From Metallyticus violacea (Eukaryota; Arthropoda; Insecta; Mantodea; Metallyticidae): a stretch of DNA of 64,000 bases. Of this stretch, positions 11,568 to 23,754 are shown piece after piece. The DNA is taken from contig CM060831.1 in the NCBI GenBank assembly GCA_030762175.1, positions 137,404,501 to 137,468,500 on the forward strand, in the 5' to 3' direction. How positions within the stretch are numbered: position 1 is the stretch's first letter; each line of letters starts with the position of its first letter. The notes under the pieces were generated by a model, which saw only the letters and a list, made by a program, of their open reading frames with translations, was not told where the DNA came from and ran no database searches. Both the position numbers and the translations under genes were made by a program.

Positions 11568-12600
11568 TAATCGTATCAAATCAGAATGTCTTCCCGATAC
11601 AAAGCCTGTATAGCCGAGAAGAGCACTGCAGTCCATATGGCAAGACTGTATTCTCGTTTAAGGAAGTGGAGTTGAAGAAGGGGCGATGCCGGCTGCGGCA
11701 CGCTTAGTAGCCTGGGCGTAAAACACCGCGTGAGCGGACAAGATTTATAACTCAGACCCACTGTCCTAAATAAATATTATAAAAAATATGTTTTCTTTTA
11801 CTCTTAGATGAGGATACTGACCTTATCACTTTTTATGTCGGTTTCAAATTGATTTGAATATGCTTTCCGAATTGAAAACGTGATAAATGGGGATTCAAAA
11901 GCCAAGTTCGATCCAAATATAAAATGGGAATGGAATAGGATTCTATCCGAACTGAAATACATGTAAACAGAGATAGTACTGAGATCAAATTGAATATGTT
12001 CATGCGCACTAAGGTAGTCATTTTTTATCACACAGTCGATCGTCATTTTACATTTACCAAGAAAATACCCATGCCTATTGTTTTGTTCTATTAACTTGCT
12101 GCAGCTGTTTTATCTTTCCATCTTGAATCAATATTAATTCGTTGTTTAATAGGTTAACCAACAAAGATAATAAAGTAAGCCAACACGAAAACTTATGTAG
12201 AAATCTGTAACAGTTTTCAATACGGATTAGAAAAACTCATGCAAACGGGGATCGTAGAGTTCCGGAAAGTGTATTCAAATCGATTTGAGTATGTATGACA
12301 TGTAAACATGGAGTGTCAATGTGTCAATGTTCTGAATTTTTGATCTGGCATCCTAGATCTCATTGAAATCTAATGCATTTTCACAATTACACCACCATGC
12401 AAAGATTTTTCTGTGACGGTTCCTACACCATTATCTTCGTCGTCATCAGAGACCGCCTTCGTGGTCTTATGGTCAGTGAGTCTACTGCAAATCTGGATAA
12501 TATTTGAGAACAGGTCTCCTACTCCCCCCTTTCCCCCTTATTTTTTTTATTTGTTTATTTTTAAAGGAATCATTGGAGTCAAAACACATCTTATTTTCAT
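11568..12600. other. No gene seen
   Basis: AT-rich. Minus-strand ORFs at 11576-11761 and 11804-12046 show no motif I recognise. An unassigned, less AT-rich patch covers 11610-11760. Confidence 0.4.
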
Positions 12601-12609
12601 TATATAACG

Positions 12610-13260
12610 GAAGTGAAATTCATAACATAGCAGGTAGAATAGGCAGTAAAGGGAAAATTATGGAGAGAGCATTGAAATACTGGTTTAGAATTAGTAATTT
12701 AGAGGAGTATAGTGTCTTATATCATTGTTTGGTTGGTGAGCAAAGGCTTAACTAAGTTGGTACTTGTGGAGGGCCAGGGGAGTATTGGGAAGAGGGTTGT
12801 GGAAAGAAATTAGGTAAGAATTGAAGACATTGAAAGGTAAAAACTATTTGCTAGATCTTATCTTTCAATGTTTGCTAGTTTTAAACTGAAAACGTCATTA
12901 TGTGTATATAGAGAAATGAAAAGAGTTTGCAATAGAGAAAACTATGTTGAAATATGTGATAAATCAGCAAGATCAGGAGCTATGAAATTGAAGGGTTTAA
13001 GAGTAAGGGGGAAGCTGGATAAATATTCATTATGTAGTCAACAAGATAATAATTGGCATATATTACTGGATTGTGAGCCAAGTTTTTAGGGAGAATTGGA
13101 AATGCGAAGGTCTAATTTACCAAAGGAAATTGTGGGGGAAATAGATGTTGAATGTTAAAGCAAGAGAAGGGATGGTGGAAATCGGTGTGTACTTAGGTAA
13201 AGCGAGAGCTAAATGAATGAGAAAAATTAGTAAGCAAGATAGTGAAGAAAAACGTGTAGA
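12610..13260 (+). pseudogene. LINE ORF2 C-terminal fragment
   Basis: Translated pieces read as the far C-terminal part of an R1-like non-LTR retrotransposon: a KYWFRISN segment, then a region with REMKRVCNRENY and a degraded zinc-knuckle-like end where CSQQDNNWHILLDC matches the usual CPLC...HILLxC pattern. Stops and frameshifts break it. No reverse-transcriptase core is present here. The gene at 45.9-46.8 kb may belong to a related family. Confidence 0.5.
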
Positions 13261-13975
13261 GTGTGAGGGGGTAGATTAGAAATAGTAGGAAGGGCCCTGT
13301 AACTCGGTAACCGAGTGTTTGAGTTCATCTGGCTTAGGAAATGCAGCAACAGGGCTAGTGAAGTCTAGTGAGATATAGGGAGTACAAATTGTTAAATAGT
13401 CAATACACAAGTAACATTAAAATAATTGTTATACTTCTTGTAATGAAAGTGCGAAATAAATTATCTGTTCTATTCATAATATAGCAGAAGCAGAATACCA
13501 TACAAAGCGTCAAGCGCGGAAGCGAGCACCATGGCGTGAAATACATAGCCATTGATATTCCTTGCGGTGTATAGCTGCAAACCAAGACCATTACACTCAA
13601 TGGCCATGAGCAAACCCTTATAAAAACACATAAGCAATGGAGGTGGATAATTTGTGGGTCACATGGAACTGCAGCTATATGCCGCGATTATAGTGAATAG
13701 TTGCAAGGAGGGTACATGGAACAGTGGCCGTAATTTTTTAATTTTCAAAAAGGATTTAGAATGTTTTATCAAATATTTTTCATGAAGAAAGTTTATCAGT
13801 TTTATTATTGTTCAGATACTCCATCCAGGAGCAGTTATTTCGCGCCTCTTTTGAATATATCCTTACACGAACATAAATTATAATGATTTAACTCTTTTAC
13901 AATTTTGCTCCTCAAATCCTCGTGCAGCCCTAATGCCTTCGGGGTAAACAAAAGCAAATAAATAAGGCGGCTAAT
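13261..13975. other. No gene seen
   Basis: Nothing assignable on either strand. Confidence 0.4.
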
Positions 13976-14180
13976 TCTCAAACATTACCCAAGCTCGGAG
14001 ATCCCGGCTTAGGATTCAATTGTTTGAATCCCGTAAGATCAGGGGCCTGGGTAAGGTTATTTCTGGAGTTTTTCGTTACCCTGAAAAGGTGAATGCCAGG
14101 TAATTTTAGGTAACTTTAAGCGTTGTGGGCTCCGAGTTCATTTCCGCACTCATTTCATCAAATATTCATCCATTCTCTCT
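13976..14180 (+). repeat. SINE-C, diverged
   Basis: A tRNA-like B-box (GTTTGAATCCCG) is followed by ATCAGGGGCCTGGGTAAGG and GTTACCCTGAAAAGGTGAAT. The same order of blocks occurs in the copy at 43215-43505. The end is diverged. Confidence 0.65.
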
Positions 14181-14651
14181 TTAGACCTTTGTTATGAAGG
14201 GCAAAAACAAAAAATTTATCTATCTCCTCGTCTACTTTAACCTCAGATTCAGCAGTTTGCCCAAGCCAAGAGGTAATTAGAAGTGGTTAGATTCAATGTT
14301 TGTTGTTTTGTAGATATGAATACAAATGACTGACGAATTGTGGAAATAACATCTGTAGTTAGTTTTGCAAGTATACTTTCGTAAACCTTCTATAACTTAT
14401 GATTGTCGAAGAATTTTCCTTGCAATTATGTAACATACTTTTGTGAAACGTTTTTATTATTCAGTTTGAGAGTTTCTGGTATACATTCTGAATAATTTTA
14501 TTTCTGAACAGCAAACGAATATAGATTAACTCTTGAGTTCTATGTCTTCACATACTTATTAAATATTTCAATACATTTTTTCCAGTGCATCAGTGTGAAT
14601 TCTTTGGTTTGCATTTCGAAAATTATAGACTTGTCTCAAATGCTTTTTTCT

Positions 14652-14820
14652 GGCGTTAAAATCGTAAATATGTTTCCTCTCCTTTTTTCCTTTGGAAAGG
14701 AAGTAAAGCCGTGGGTTCCATATCCTAGATTTACGGCACGTAAATGAACTTCAATCCTTAAAGGATTGGGACGCTGATGACCTGAGATGTTAAAGAACGT
14801 CTGTAAATAAACCAAATCAA
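14652..14820 (+). repeat. SINE-A, 5'-truncated
   Basis: It lacks the tRNA-like head. Recognisable parts are GGAAGTAAAGCCGTGGGT, TTTACGGCACG and the 3' end GACGCTGATGACCTGAGATG with an AAATAAACCAAATCAA tail. Confidence 0.75.
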
Positions 14821-15384
14821 GAAAAAGAAGTCTCAATTGCTCCTTCATTAGAAACAAGGACAAAAAAAATGTATACCGCCATGTTCTAAATAAGGAGGAT
14901 GAGTTCGCTCATTTTAGAGAGAACTTTCCCCGTTACCTTAGTTTCTGTGTGTCCTTGCAATGTCATGGTCAAGAATGAGATGATATTTTTGCTTAGCAGG
15001 TCTGAACTTTTCCCATGTATGCCAGAATAAAGCCTAAAGTAACATCATTGAGGTTTCACTTGTGAGATATAATTTGATAATTCTTCAGAATCCCTCATTA
15101 CTCTTGTACAGTAATGATGTTCATTAATTGTTTGACTGGCTATAATTAATCATTCACAACTCCAGTAGCAGCAACACCGGTGAATATAAAATCATTTGGC
15201 AGAAACATAAAATACTTATAGATCATGCTATTGGCTAATAAATTGTTAGAAATATATTTCTCTGAGGAACCAGTATAAATGTCAACTATTTGCTTGATAA
15301 TCACTCATGCTTTGTTATTTCATTATAAGTAGCTATTCATTGCTTTGCAGGATTTGAATAACAAATAAATATATAACAAATTAT
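14821..15384. other. No gene seen
   Basis: AT-rich with no assignable ORF. Confidence 0.5.
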
Positions 15385-16262
15385 TATTGAGTAAATCACT
15401 CAAATTTCACTAATTTTGTTCCACTTACTTGGACATATTTCAAAGGCTCCTGCCTTCATCTTCAGCATGGGTCCTCTGCCCAGCATGGAATTAAGATGTT
15501 GCTCTGTGAATTTTATGAACTTGGTGATGAGATTATTATTGTTTGGGAGATCAAAATTAACCAAATTTTCCTTGTTTTTGTTAATGAATATATTTTCCCA
15601 CACTGTTAATTCTATGGGTTTTTGATGAGCTATTAAGAGTTTTGTTTCCTTTTGAAATTAATGGTTCTTTTGCCAGAAATGGTCTGCTATTGCTGATTTT
15701 TCCAAGTGTTTATATTTTACATTTCTCGTGTGTTCCCTAAATTGTGTGGTAATATTTCTTTTTGATTTGCATATGTATTTCATATTGCAGTCTTTGCAAC
15801 TGATTTTGTAAATGCCTAATTGGTTTTCTGGCAGAATTTTGTCTTTTATGTAGGTTTTTAGGAGGTTTTTTAAACTACATTTGTTTGCTGGAGCCAAAAT
15901 GATGTTTGCCTCTTTAAAAATCTCCTGGAATTTTTGGTATGCCCATAGGTAGAATGTGAATTTCTTATGTATATGATCTCCTTTATAGCCTTTTAGTGTG
16001 ATGACATCTTTTATTTGTTTTTGTTTTTTCAATTTTTCTATTTTGTTGTTGACCAGATCTATTGTGTAGCCATTTTTCTGTGGTATATCTATGATTTTAT
16101 GCTACTCCAAAATGTATTCTGTCTTGCTTATTGGTAGATTTTTAATCTGAATGTGAGACTATTGATTATGGTGAGTTTCTGTTGTCTTGGATTGTGGCTG
16201 TTGTTTTTTATGTAATTGTCTGTATGGGTATCTTTTCGAATATGCCAAATTTCAGATTATTG
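15385..16262 (-). pseudogene. Penelope-like element, left arm (GIY-YIG endonuclease)
   Basis: The minus strand encodes the linker and C-terminal part of a Penelope-like retroelement protein. Near the 5' side is the linker (FGIF, then INSLTFRLKN). The GIY-YIG endonuclease follows, with GIYKISCKDCNMKYICKSKR where the second motif YIGK is altered to YICK, and then REHTRN and a HFWQKNH end. Downstream the reading continues, interrupted, through ENIFINKNKENLVNFDLP to the element end, where a hammerhead-like motif sits. The reverse transcriptase is absent. The arm is joined head to head at about 16262 with a plus-strand copy. Confidence 0.8.
15425..15470 (-). ncRNA. Hammerhead-ribozyme-like motif of Penelope-like element
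   Basis: On the minus strand: CUGAAGA (complement of 15459-15465), stem II with loop AGGA (GAAGGC/GCCUUU), GAAA, a 3-bp loopless stem III AUAUGU, and C at the cleavage position (15432). Stem I begins with G-C and A-U pairs across the core. Hammerheads in Penelope-like elements are established knowledge; activity here is inferred. An extra U sits between CUGAAGA and stem II. Confidence 0.7.
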
Positions 16263-16912
16263 CCATTTTTTATAATTCAATAGAAAACAGAAAAATTCAA
16301 AAAACAGATAAAAGATGTCACCACATTAAAAGGCTACAAAGGAGATCATATATATAAGAAATTCACATTCCATCCATGGGCACACCAAAATTCCAGAAGA
16401 TTTTTAAAGAGGTAAACATCATTTTGGCTCCAGTAAACAAATGTAGTTTAAAAAACCAACACAAAACAAAAATTCTGCCAGGAAAACAATTAGGCATTTA
16501 CAAAATCAGTTGCAAAGACTGCAATATGAAATATGTAGGCAAAACACATGAGAAATGTAAAATATAAACACATGGAAAAATCAGCAATAGCAGACTATTT
16601 CTGGCAAAGCAACCATTAATTCCAAAAGGAACCAAAACTCTTAAAAGCTCTTCAAAAACCCATAGAATTAACAGTGTGGGAAAATATATTCATAAACAAA
16701 AACCAGGAACATTTGGTTAATTTTGATCTCCCAAATAATAGTAATCTCATCACCAAATTTGTAAAATTCACAGAGCGTCATCTTAATACCACTATGGGAA
16801 ACAGACAGTGGAATCTTGCTGAAAATGGAGGCAACAGCCCTTGAAACATGTCCAAGTAAATGGAACAAAATTAGTGAAATTTGAGTGATTTCCTTAATAA
16901 TAATTTGTTATA
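16263..16912 (+). pseudogene. Penelope-like element, right arm (inverted GIY-YIG copy)
   Basis: Plus-strand homologue of the left arm: FQKIFKEVNIILAPVNKCSL, then GIYKISCKDCNMKYVGK. The copy has a short deletion before the endonuclease (in the YIKDKI stretch), an internal loss after the YIGK-like motif and several stops. Both arms end in the same AATTTGAGTGATTTCC / AATAATTTGTTAT sequence, so the two form a long inverted repeat with 3' ends outward. Confidence 0.8.
16816..16856 (+). ncRNA. Decayed hammerhead-like motif, right arm
   Basis: The core reads CTGAAAA instead of CTGANGA (16819-16825), so the essential G8 is lost. GAAA (16843-16846), stem III ACATGT and C17 (16852) remain. Predicted inactive. 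Confidence 0.6.
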
Positions 16913-17099
16913 TTATACTATATTTCACTGTGAAAATTCCAGCTATTCAAAACTACTTAACAAATAAAGTGTTTATCAATGCAGTGTTTCTACCTTATAG
17001 TTTTCTTCTGCACTTGAACATGCATAAACAAAAATTAATGTTAATAATAAAGTTATATGATATATTGGATGCATCACTAATAAACTTATTTACTTACAG

Positions 17100-17261
17100 G
17101 TACAAGGACCTTGTGGGCCAATTTTCACCCTACCATCCCCTCCACCAGTACATCCGCCCACTATGATAGGATACCAGCTTTCAAATGCACCATTTCTGAA
17201 CCCTCTGGTACCACCACAATACATGGTATCTGGACCTCCATCCAGTATCTATACTCATAGG
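17100..17261 (+). CDS. Internal exon of an unrecognised proline-rich protein
   Basis: A strong acceptor (TTTACTTACAG) precedes a 162-bp open segment that ends at a consensus donor (AGG|GTAAGA). It encodes 54 residues in phase 0-0, rich in proline (PSPPPVHPPT, VPPQYMVSGPPSS). Composition is much less AT-rich than the surrounding intron. Phase matches the exon at 24579, which supports one gene with an intron of about 7.3 kb. Earlier exons are not seen in the window and probably lie upstream. I do not recognise the protein; the segment could be extracellular or a disordered linker. Confidence 0.65.
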
Positions 17262-18483
17262 GTAAGATACTTTCTTGTTTTTAATATTTATCCTCTCTTT
17301 AATGGAAAGCATGTTTTCCTCAGCTTCACTAAATAGCGGATTTATAGGTTTGACATATCCAGTTGATAAATATCAGTGTGAATAATCAAAAAACTTTATA
17401 CTCTGAGGATTTTCTGCAATAATGTTATGCATAGATATATATGTATATGCAGTGCAAAGCCAGTGGTTTGCTGTTGTGGAATGAAATACACTGTTCATGC
17501 TATGATTAATAGTGATTACAATAAAAATAACAATTTTTGATTTGGAAAATCTGTATTGATAAAATGATTATGGTTAGAACACTCATTGAAAAAAAGGGAA
17601 AATACAATTTGGAAACAAACTTGGCCTTTACTTATATACAGAAACTTTTGACAGGATAGAATTGATAGAATATTTTATATAAAAGGGGATATTTACCTAT
17701 GATTCAGGTAATACAAATTATATAAAGATACAAATATTAAATACAAGTAAATAAATTTAAAATAAATATAGAAATCAAGGTATAAGACATAGTTGCAGCT
17801 TATCTATGTCTTTTTATTATTTATGTGAATGACCTTATAAGAAATTGGAAAGAGTAAAGTAAATAAATATTGAATTAAAACCAAAACAGCATATAATACT
17901 TATGTTTGCTAATGACTTTGCTTTTATTTAAGAGGGTGAGGCAAGTCTATAAAGGTCAGTACTTAAATTGAACATAACACTTTAAGAGTATAAGTTTAAA
18001 ATTTCACTCAAAAATTCAAAGTTATGACATTTCAAAACCTTATCAGCTTAAAACATTTTATTGATAGCTCTATAATTGCATAGATATCCTTTACAATTAC
18101 TGCATAGTTTTGCCATTTTCTTTTGGACTGATTTTGACAATATGTAGATCTATGTAATAAATAAGTAGTTCATTTGGTGGAAGTTATTGAAGATGTGTAT
18201 TAATGTACAATAACAGTTAGTAACCTGCTATAAAATTGATGCAGCTGATATATAACGGTACATGTTTTTGGAATGGATTTGTATCCAAAATACCTTCTTT
18301 CTCTTAAACTGCTTTTGCACTGAATGTCGAGCCTCTGTCTTTCTACAGGTTACATAAATGAGTGTAATATAAAGATAAACCTAAGATACAAATACCACAT
18401 ACCAGGTTGCATAAACTCAGAAATACCTAGAGTTCAGATGTTTCAGTATGTATATTAAACATGACATCATTATGATTAAGTAA

Positions 18484-18728
18484 CTCCCATGGGTGGCTGA
18501 GTTCGTTAAGATGCAGACTCGTGAGCAGGGGGTCTGGGGTTTGAAAGGTTTTCCTCATTCTTCATAAATGGCAAATGCTGAGGAGGTACCCTAAACTTAG
18601 GCCTGAAACGTTTCCCTCCTTAAAAAATTCTTTTCCAAATTATCATTTAATTTCATGTATCATCAGTTTACATTACTTGTGGTGCCTCAGCAGTAAAAAC
18701 AAGCATTAAACACCATTAAAAAAAAATA
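18484..18728 (+). repeat. SINE-B with internal deletion
   Basis: The head (GGGTGGCTGAGTTCGTTAAG) runs into the body with the end of the B-box lost (GGGTTTGAAAGG). The body and 3' end (GTGGTGCCTCAGCAGTAAAA) are present with a poly(A) tail. Confidence 0.8.
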
Positions 18729-19557
18729 TGAACTTATTCAATTATTAAATGTTATTCTTTTCCTGTGTCAAAAATCATATATAAGACTAGAGGGCAAACT
18801 AAAATGTTTAATAATATCTTGTTTAGAGCTTTATAATAAAGATAGATACACAATTCTGGACCGGCTTAACAAAATCAAGTCACATAAAAATTTATTTGTT
18901 AAAGTGTAACTACTAGAACAAAGATAGCGCACAGAGGTTCAAATTACTTACTAGTGAATAATTTTTGTATAGCTGGAAATGATGGATATAAAGCTTAAAT
19001 TATGTTTTCATTGATTACCACATGAAACTGCTTACTTTAGGCAAGGGAATATGAATGTTTCCCATGATACTTGGTATGATAGTATTAGGTTTTTTTATAA
19101 TTAATGGCAGTTTTATGACTTAAAACTCAACAAAAAGCTTGTCATTCAAAATTAACTTTATTAATTAGTGTAACCACCATCAGGATCTACACATTATTGC
19201 CAATAAGTAGGAAGTTTGTTTATGGCATTTGGATAAAGCATACTTTCTACAGAGCTTGGCAACTGAGAACTTTGTTGTTCAGGAAACTGTTGAGATGTTT
19301 CAAAAAGTGAAAAGTTGTTAAATATAACTTCTGTGAATTAACACTTTTTCCAAGATTTAGAAAACTGTGGATGAATTCAGCCACAGAGGATTATGTAGTA
19401 ATCATAAACTTTCTCTGATGCAATTGTTTTGCGAGTTCAATACAAACAAGCCATTGTGTAATTTGCAATTGTCATGGAGAATTCACTTATATCATAGATC
19501 TCTAGTACAATTTAGAAATAGAAAATTTTCTGTTGCTAAAGTAGTGAACAACTTTAA

Positions 19558-19577
19558 TGATGATGATGATGATGATC

Positions 19578-19616
<39 letters not shown>
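19558..19616. repeat. (GAT)n(AAT)n microsatellite
   Basis: Compound trinucleotide repeat, GAT units then AAT units. It creates an apparent poly-Asp/poly-Asn ORF that should not be taken as a gene. Confidence 0.95.
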
Positions 19617-20489
19617 TCTTTATATGCCTGTAGATTTATTACAAATAAGTTCAGGAATTGAAAAAAATTTATATCAACTCCCTAATTTGTATCTATACAA
19701 GTTCTTTACATGTTAAAACATATACCAAGATCACAACTAGTTTATCCTTTTTAATTCTGAAGTCAAAATTTTATTCATTTGTCTTATATTTAAAGTTTAT
19801 CTGATAACTCATCAATCTTATATATACGTTTTTCTATTAAGTTTTTTAGTTCTTTTAAAAAACTTTATCCTTTAATTAATTTTTAAGTAGTTTATTATAT
19901 AACATTTTACTCATTATAAGAGGATCCCCCTCAGTTGATTTTTGTATTAACAGTTTGACAATAGTTATCTTGAGTCCTTGTGTTATACTTGTGCCAATAT
20001 TTGTTCATATTTTCATATTGATCCTTGCTTATCATAAACAAAATAACTTTATACACATATAAAGAGACTTAACATTTTAGCTTCCATAAAAATGTTCCTA
20101 TACGATGTCATCTTATTTACACCATACATACATCTCACACACTTTTTAAAGAATCAGTAATCTACTTAAGTCTGTAGTACACGAGCTTCCCCAAATCTAG
20201 GCCATAATAATTAACTTTAAGTTATCTATGTTCACATATTTTTTCAAATTTCTCATAAGATACATTCACGAGCTATCCTTTTTGCAGATATGAACAATAT
20301 GAAAGTCAAATTTTTATCTTCCATAACTCCTAAGAAATTAATTTGTCTTTGCTATTCTATTGAACTACCATTTATTGCTATGTTAATCTTTTCAATTTCA
20401 TACCTATTATTACTGGTTGGAACATAAGTACTTTTGTTGTTTGCAGATTTACTTTCATGTTAAATATAACATTTAATTTCATGTCGGAA

Positions 20490-20784
20490 CCAATACAGTG
20501 AAGCGACTATTATGTTCTTAATTACCTAGTGAGTCAATTTAATAATCTTATGCTCCACTTATTGTTGAATTATGCAAAACTAATTTCGCAGGCTTTTGCC
20601 TGCATCCTCAGTTGTGAGTCGACTCTCAGCTTCGTTGTTGGTTGGCTGGAGGATTTGGTGCAGCTCTCGTGGACATTTTATGAACTTCTGGATTAATTTA
20701 TCTTCTGTTGGAATCTCAAAGTTCATAACCTTATCCTCATACTTTTTTTATATAAATTTTTTCCCATATTCCCAGCTCAATCAG
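20490..20784 (-). pseudogene. Penelope-like element, inverted 3' fragment
   Basis: On the minus strand the C-terminal tail of a Penelope-like ORF is readable: WEYGKKF, then KVMNFEIPTEDKLIQKFIK. It leads to a hammerhead-like motif and the family terminus (CAGTGAAGC on the plus strand at about 20500). At about 20785 it joins a plus-strand body in the opposite orientation. Confidence 0.75.
20572..20618 (-). ncRNA. Hammerhead-ribozyme-like motif, core intact
   Basis: Minus strand: CUGAGGA (complement of 20605-20611), a six-pair stem II GCAGGC/GCCUGC with loop AAAA, GAAA, stem III AUUAGU, then U at the cleavage position (20578). All conserved core positions are kept, again with one extra U before stem II. 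Confidence 0.7.
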
Positions 20785-21710
20785 TCGATTTCAAGTACAA
20801 TAGTGAATTTTACAAACAAGAAGCAGGTTTAGCTATGGGGAATCCATTATCGCCTTTTCTGGCTGATTTATATATGAGTAGTTTAGAAATGCACATCACC
20901 AAATCATTTCCATACATTTTCAAAGTATGACACAGATATGTGGATGATATCTTTGCAGTGGTCAACAAGACTTTGATGATGCTTTGAAATTGCTAAACCT
21001 ACAAGATAAAGAAATTAAATTCACTTCCAAAACAGAACAAAACAACATGATTCCCCTTCTCGACTTAAAGATTATAAGAACAGGCAACAATTTGGAATAT
21101 ACAGAAAGGACACAAAGACTGAGAATTACATAAAGGCAAGTGGATTCAATCCCACAGCACACAAACATGCAGTAAATACCATCATATTATACAAACAGCA
21201 AAATTCAATGCATATGACCAAGAAATTGTAGATAAGAAAATTAAGAAATTCAAACAAAAGAAGAGGTTAAAGCAGGTTACAACATTGACAGCAATAAAAG
21301 AATCCACCATCCACATGAAATTCACTTATCATCCTTTGGCCACCAAAAAATTCCAAAAAATACTCAGAGAGTTTGGGATTACTTTGTCACCAGTGAACAA
21401 GTTTAGCCTAAAAAATCTGCTCAATTCTGGTGATATTGATAGAATACCGGAGGAAAGGAAGCCAGGAATATACAAAATCAACTGTTCAGAATGTAACAAA
21501 GTATATATTGGAAAAACAAAAAGAAGCAATGGAATCAGGTGTAGCAACACTGGAGAAACATAAGGTACAATGAAATCAGCAGTTGCACATCATTTTTGGA
21601 GAGATAAACATGATATAGAAATGGGAGTGAAATTATTGAAATTTGTAAATCCACCCATTGAGCTGGGAATATGGGAAAAAATAGGTTTCTGTACATTCTA
21701 ATTAATATAC
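20785..21710 (+). pseudogene. Penelope-like element body (reverse transcriptase to GIY-YIG)
   Basis: Plus strand: a reverse-transcriptase palm with AMGNPLSPFLADLYMSSLE, then HRYVDDIFAVV, which carries the catalytic YVDD; later PLLDLKII. A frameshifted linker follows, then the endonuclease at 21285-21563 with GIYKINCSECNKVYIGKTKR, both GIY and YIG present. The reading ends near 21700 at an ELGIWEKI segment, before the element's natural 3' end, so the right hammerhead is missing. Stops and frameshifts (a TGA just before HRYVDD) show it is dead. RT plus GIY-YIG in this order is diagnostic of endonuclease-bearing Penelope-like elements. Confidence 0.85.
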
Positions 21711-21829
21711 AGTGCAAGTTTTTGTGTACCTCAACACACAGTGGGGTTGTTGTCAACCTTTACCCCACCTAACATCATTGTTCCTGTTTTTGCCCATGCC
21801 ATACTGTCCCTACCTCAATATATTTTTCC

Positions 21830-22545
21830 CTGCCCCACTCTTTCTTAAAACTCCTATAATATATCAGAGCACTCTCATCTCAAGGCTACCAAATATTTCC
21901 TATTTCTCTATATCATTAATCCTTGTTTTCACTTTATACCATGCAACTAGCCCATTTGTTGACTGCTATTCCAAAACAAATTTCTCTTACAATTTCCTTA
22001 ATCTACCTACCCATTTTCCTTTTTCTTGCACCCCCAAATAGTCTTTGAGAATATTTCCTTCCTCCAATAATTCTCTGCCAGTATTTCATAGTGCATTTTA
22101 TTAGTAGACTTTTTTGCCCCCCTTCCTTGTTCCATTAGGGTTACTCCATTGGATGCAGCTCAAGGTAATCCCAATATCATTTTACAGATTGCTCTGTGAA
22201 TCTGATCTATACATTCCCACCCTTTTTCTGTCTTCCATATTTCTATCCCATGCATAATTTTTGATTCCATTGTACCAGAAAATACTCTCTCTAACCAGCC
22301 TACACTAATATTTAGAATTTTCTTCAAGTATGTTCTTATACTAGAAGTAGCAAATTTTCCCTTCCTTAGTGCACTCTTCCTTTACATTTTTGTGTGAGAG
22401 GCTTTGAGAGAGGATGTGTATAGTCTATTCCAGAGATTTTTATAGTATTCTACCTTCAATTTACATATTGATCAGATTTGACCATAGACTCTAGTTTTAT
22501 AGTTCTATTTTTGCTAGGAAGTCTGCCCTCTTATTTCCTTGATGA
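21830..22545 (-). pseudogene. LINE C-terminal fragment (R1-like)
   Basis: Minus-strand translation reads the region after the reverse-transcriptase palm: SKIMHGIEIWKTEKGWECI, then HRAICKMILGLP, matching the fragment at 45.9-46.8 kb (MIYGVKIWRMEKRWACI, FKMVLGLP). Downstream VKTRINDIEK and a YYRSFKKEWG-like end also match that copy. Several stops. Confidence 0.6.
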
Positions 22546-22654
22546 CCGAAATGGCCTCTGATTCAGTAAAATGGTAATTTGTTTCAAGTGGGGCATGAAG
22601 ATATACAAATAAATTGGTATTAGGCGACACGAAACTTCACTAACTGATTAATTT

Positions 22655-22695
22655 ATAACATGTTTCAAGAGCTTTCTATCTATCATCAGCTGGGG
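22655..22695 (-). ncRNA. Solo hammerhead-like motif, stem II decayed
   Basis: Minus strand CUGAUGA (complement of 22683-22689), then GAAA, stem III ACAUGU and U at the cleavage position. Stem II no longer pairs well. No inverted partner found. Confidence 0.5.
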
Positions 22696-22839
22696 ACTAA
22701 CGTATATTTAACAAACTTCACTGTTCCTAGCTTCTTTTAAGTTTACAACGGAGCATAAAGGCGTTTCCTCAGCTGGATAACAGCTGGGTTTATAGATTTG
22801 CTGGTTTATATTGCTTTTCAGGCAGCTTGTCAATCAGCA

Positions 22840-23110
22840 TTATTTAATTCTGATCTCAATTCTGCTTTATCCAGTTTACTGTCATTTGTATTCTCTGGAG
22901 CTCAGCTTGAAATACAGTACATTGAGAATGAAGTTTGATTAATTTTGAGTGGACTACCACTGGCTTTTACATTTCCATCTATTGTGGATCCATTCATATA
23001 TAGTTTGTAGTCTCTTTGCTGCCCATTGTTATTTATTTATATTGATTAAGAGGTCAGAGAGTTCTTCCATAGTTAAAATCTCTACTTAGGATGTTTCTGG
23101 GATGACAGTC
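22840..23110 (-). pseudogene. LINE RNase H fragment
   Basis: Minus-strand reading has KLYMNGSTIDGNVKASG, resembling the YTDGSKxxGxxGAG start of retroelement RNase H with the catalytic Asp changed to Asn, then FSMYCISSSEYK. Broken downstream. It lies upstream of the RT tail at 21830-22545, the wrong order for a single element, so it is probably separate. Confidence 0.45.
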
Positions 23111-23315
23111 AACATGTCAACCCACAAATGATAGCCTGAATATTGTTCCTTAGTTTGAGATCTAATTCTATAGAAGGAATATTTGTAATTACCAGTAATG
23201 CTCCACTGGAGACCAAACAATATGATTGTTTAATAAAGATTAACATTTATCTTTTAAATTTTCTCAGTCTGTCCATTAGCATTTGTAATGAATCTGGTTT
23301 AAACATACTGAGTAA

Positions 23316-23603
23316 TAAATGAATGAATAGTGTTTAACGCCCGTTTTTGCTACAGAGGCACAACAGGCAATGGACACTGGGGATACATGAAATGAAATGA
23401 TATATTGGGAAAGGATTTATTTTTAAGGAAGGAAACGTTCCAGCCCTAAGTTTAGGGTACCTCCCTGTCATTTGCCATTTATGAGGACTGAGGAAAACCT
23501 GGAAAAATCCTCAGTCAGGGAGTATGGTCCTGGCGGGATTCGAACCCCAGACCTCCTGCTCACGAGTTCGCGATTTAACGACCTTGGCCACCCGTGGCGG
23601 TAC
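23316..23603 (-). repeat. SINE-B, full length with target-site duplication
   Basis: All family blocks are present. ACTGAGTAA flanks both ends (23307-23315 and 23604-23612). Confidence 0.9.
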
Positions 23604-23754
23604 ACTGAGTAAGATCAAGTGATCTTAGGCAGAAGGCAATAAATGCATTGGGCCTTCATTCCCCCTCCACACACACACATTGACTGGGTTTGAGACAGAC
23701 AGGTCACAGCTACATACTCAAATAGTCAAGGATGTATACAAAATAAGATGCAGA

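Noticed and set aside
19367..19633. 88-residue ORF ending in poly-Asp and poly-Asn
   Set aside because: The acidic tail is a GAT/AAT microsatellite and the rest has no motif.
22840..23110. RNase H and RT tail at 21830-22545 as one LINE
   Set aside because: On the minus strand RNase H would precede the RT tail, the reverse of the known I-type order.
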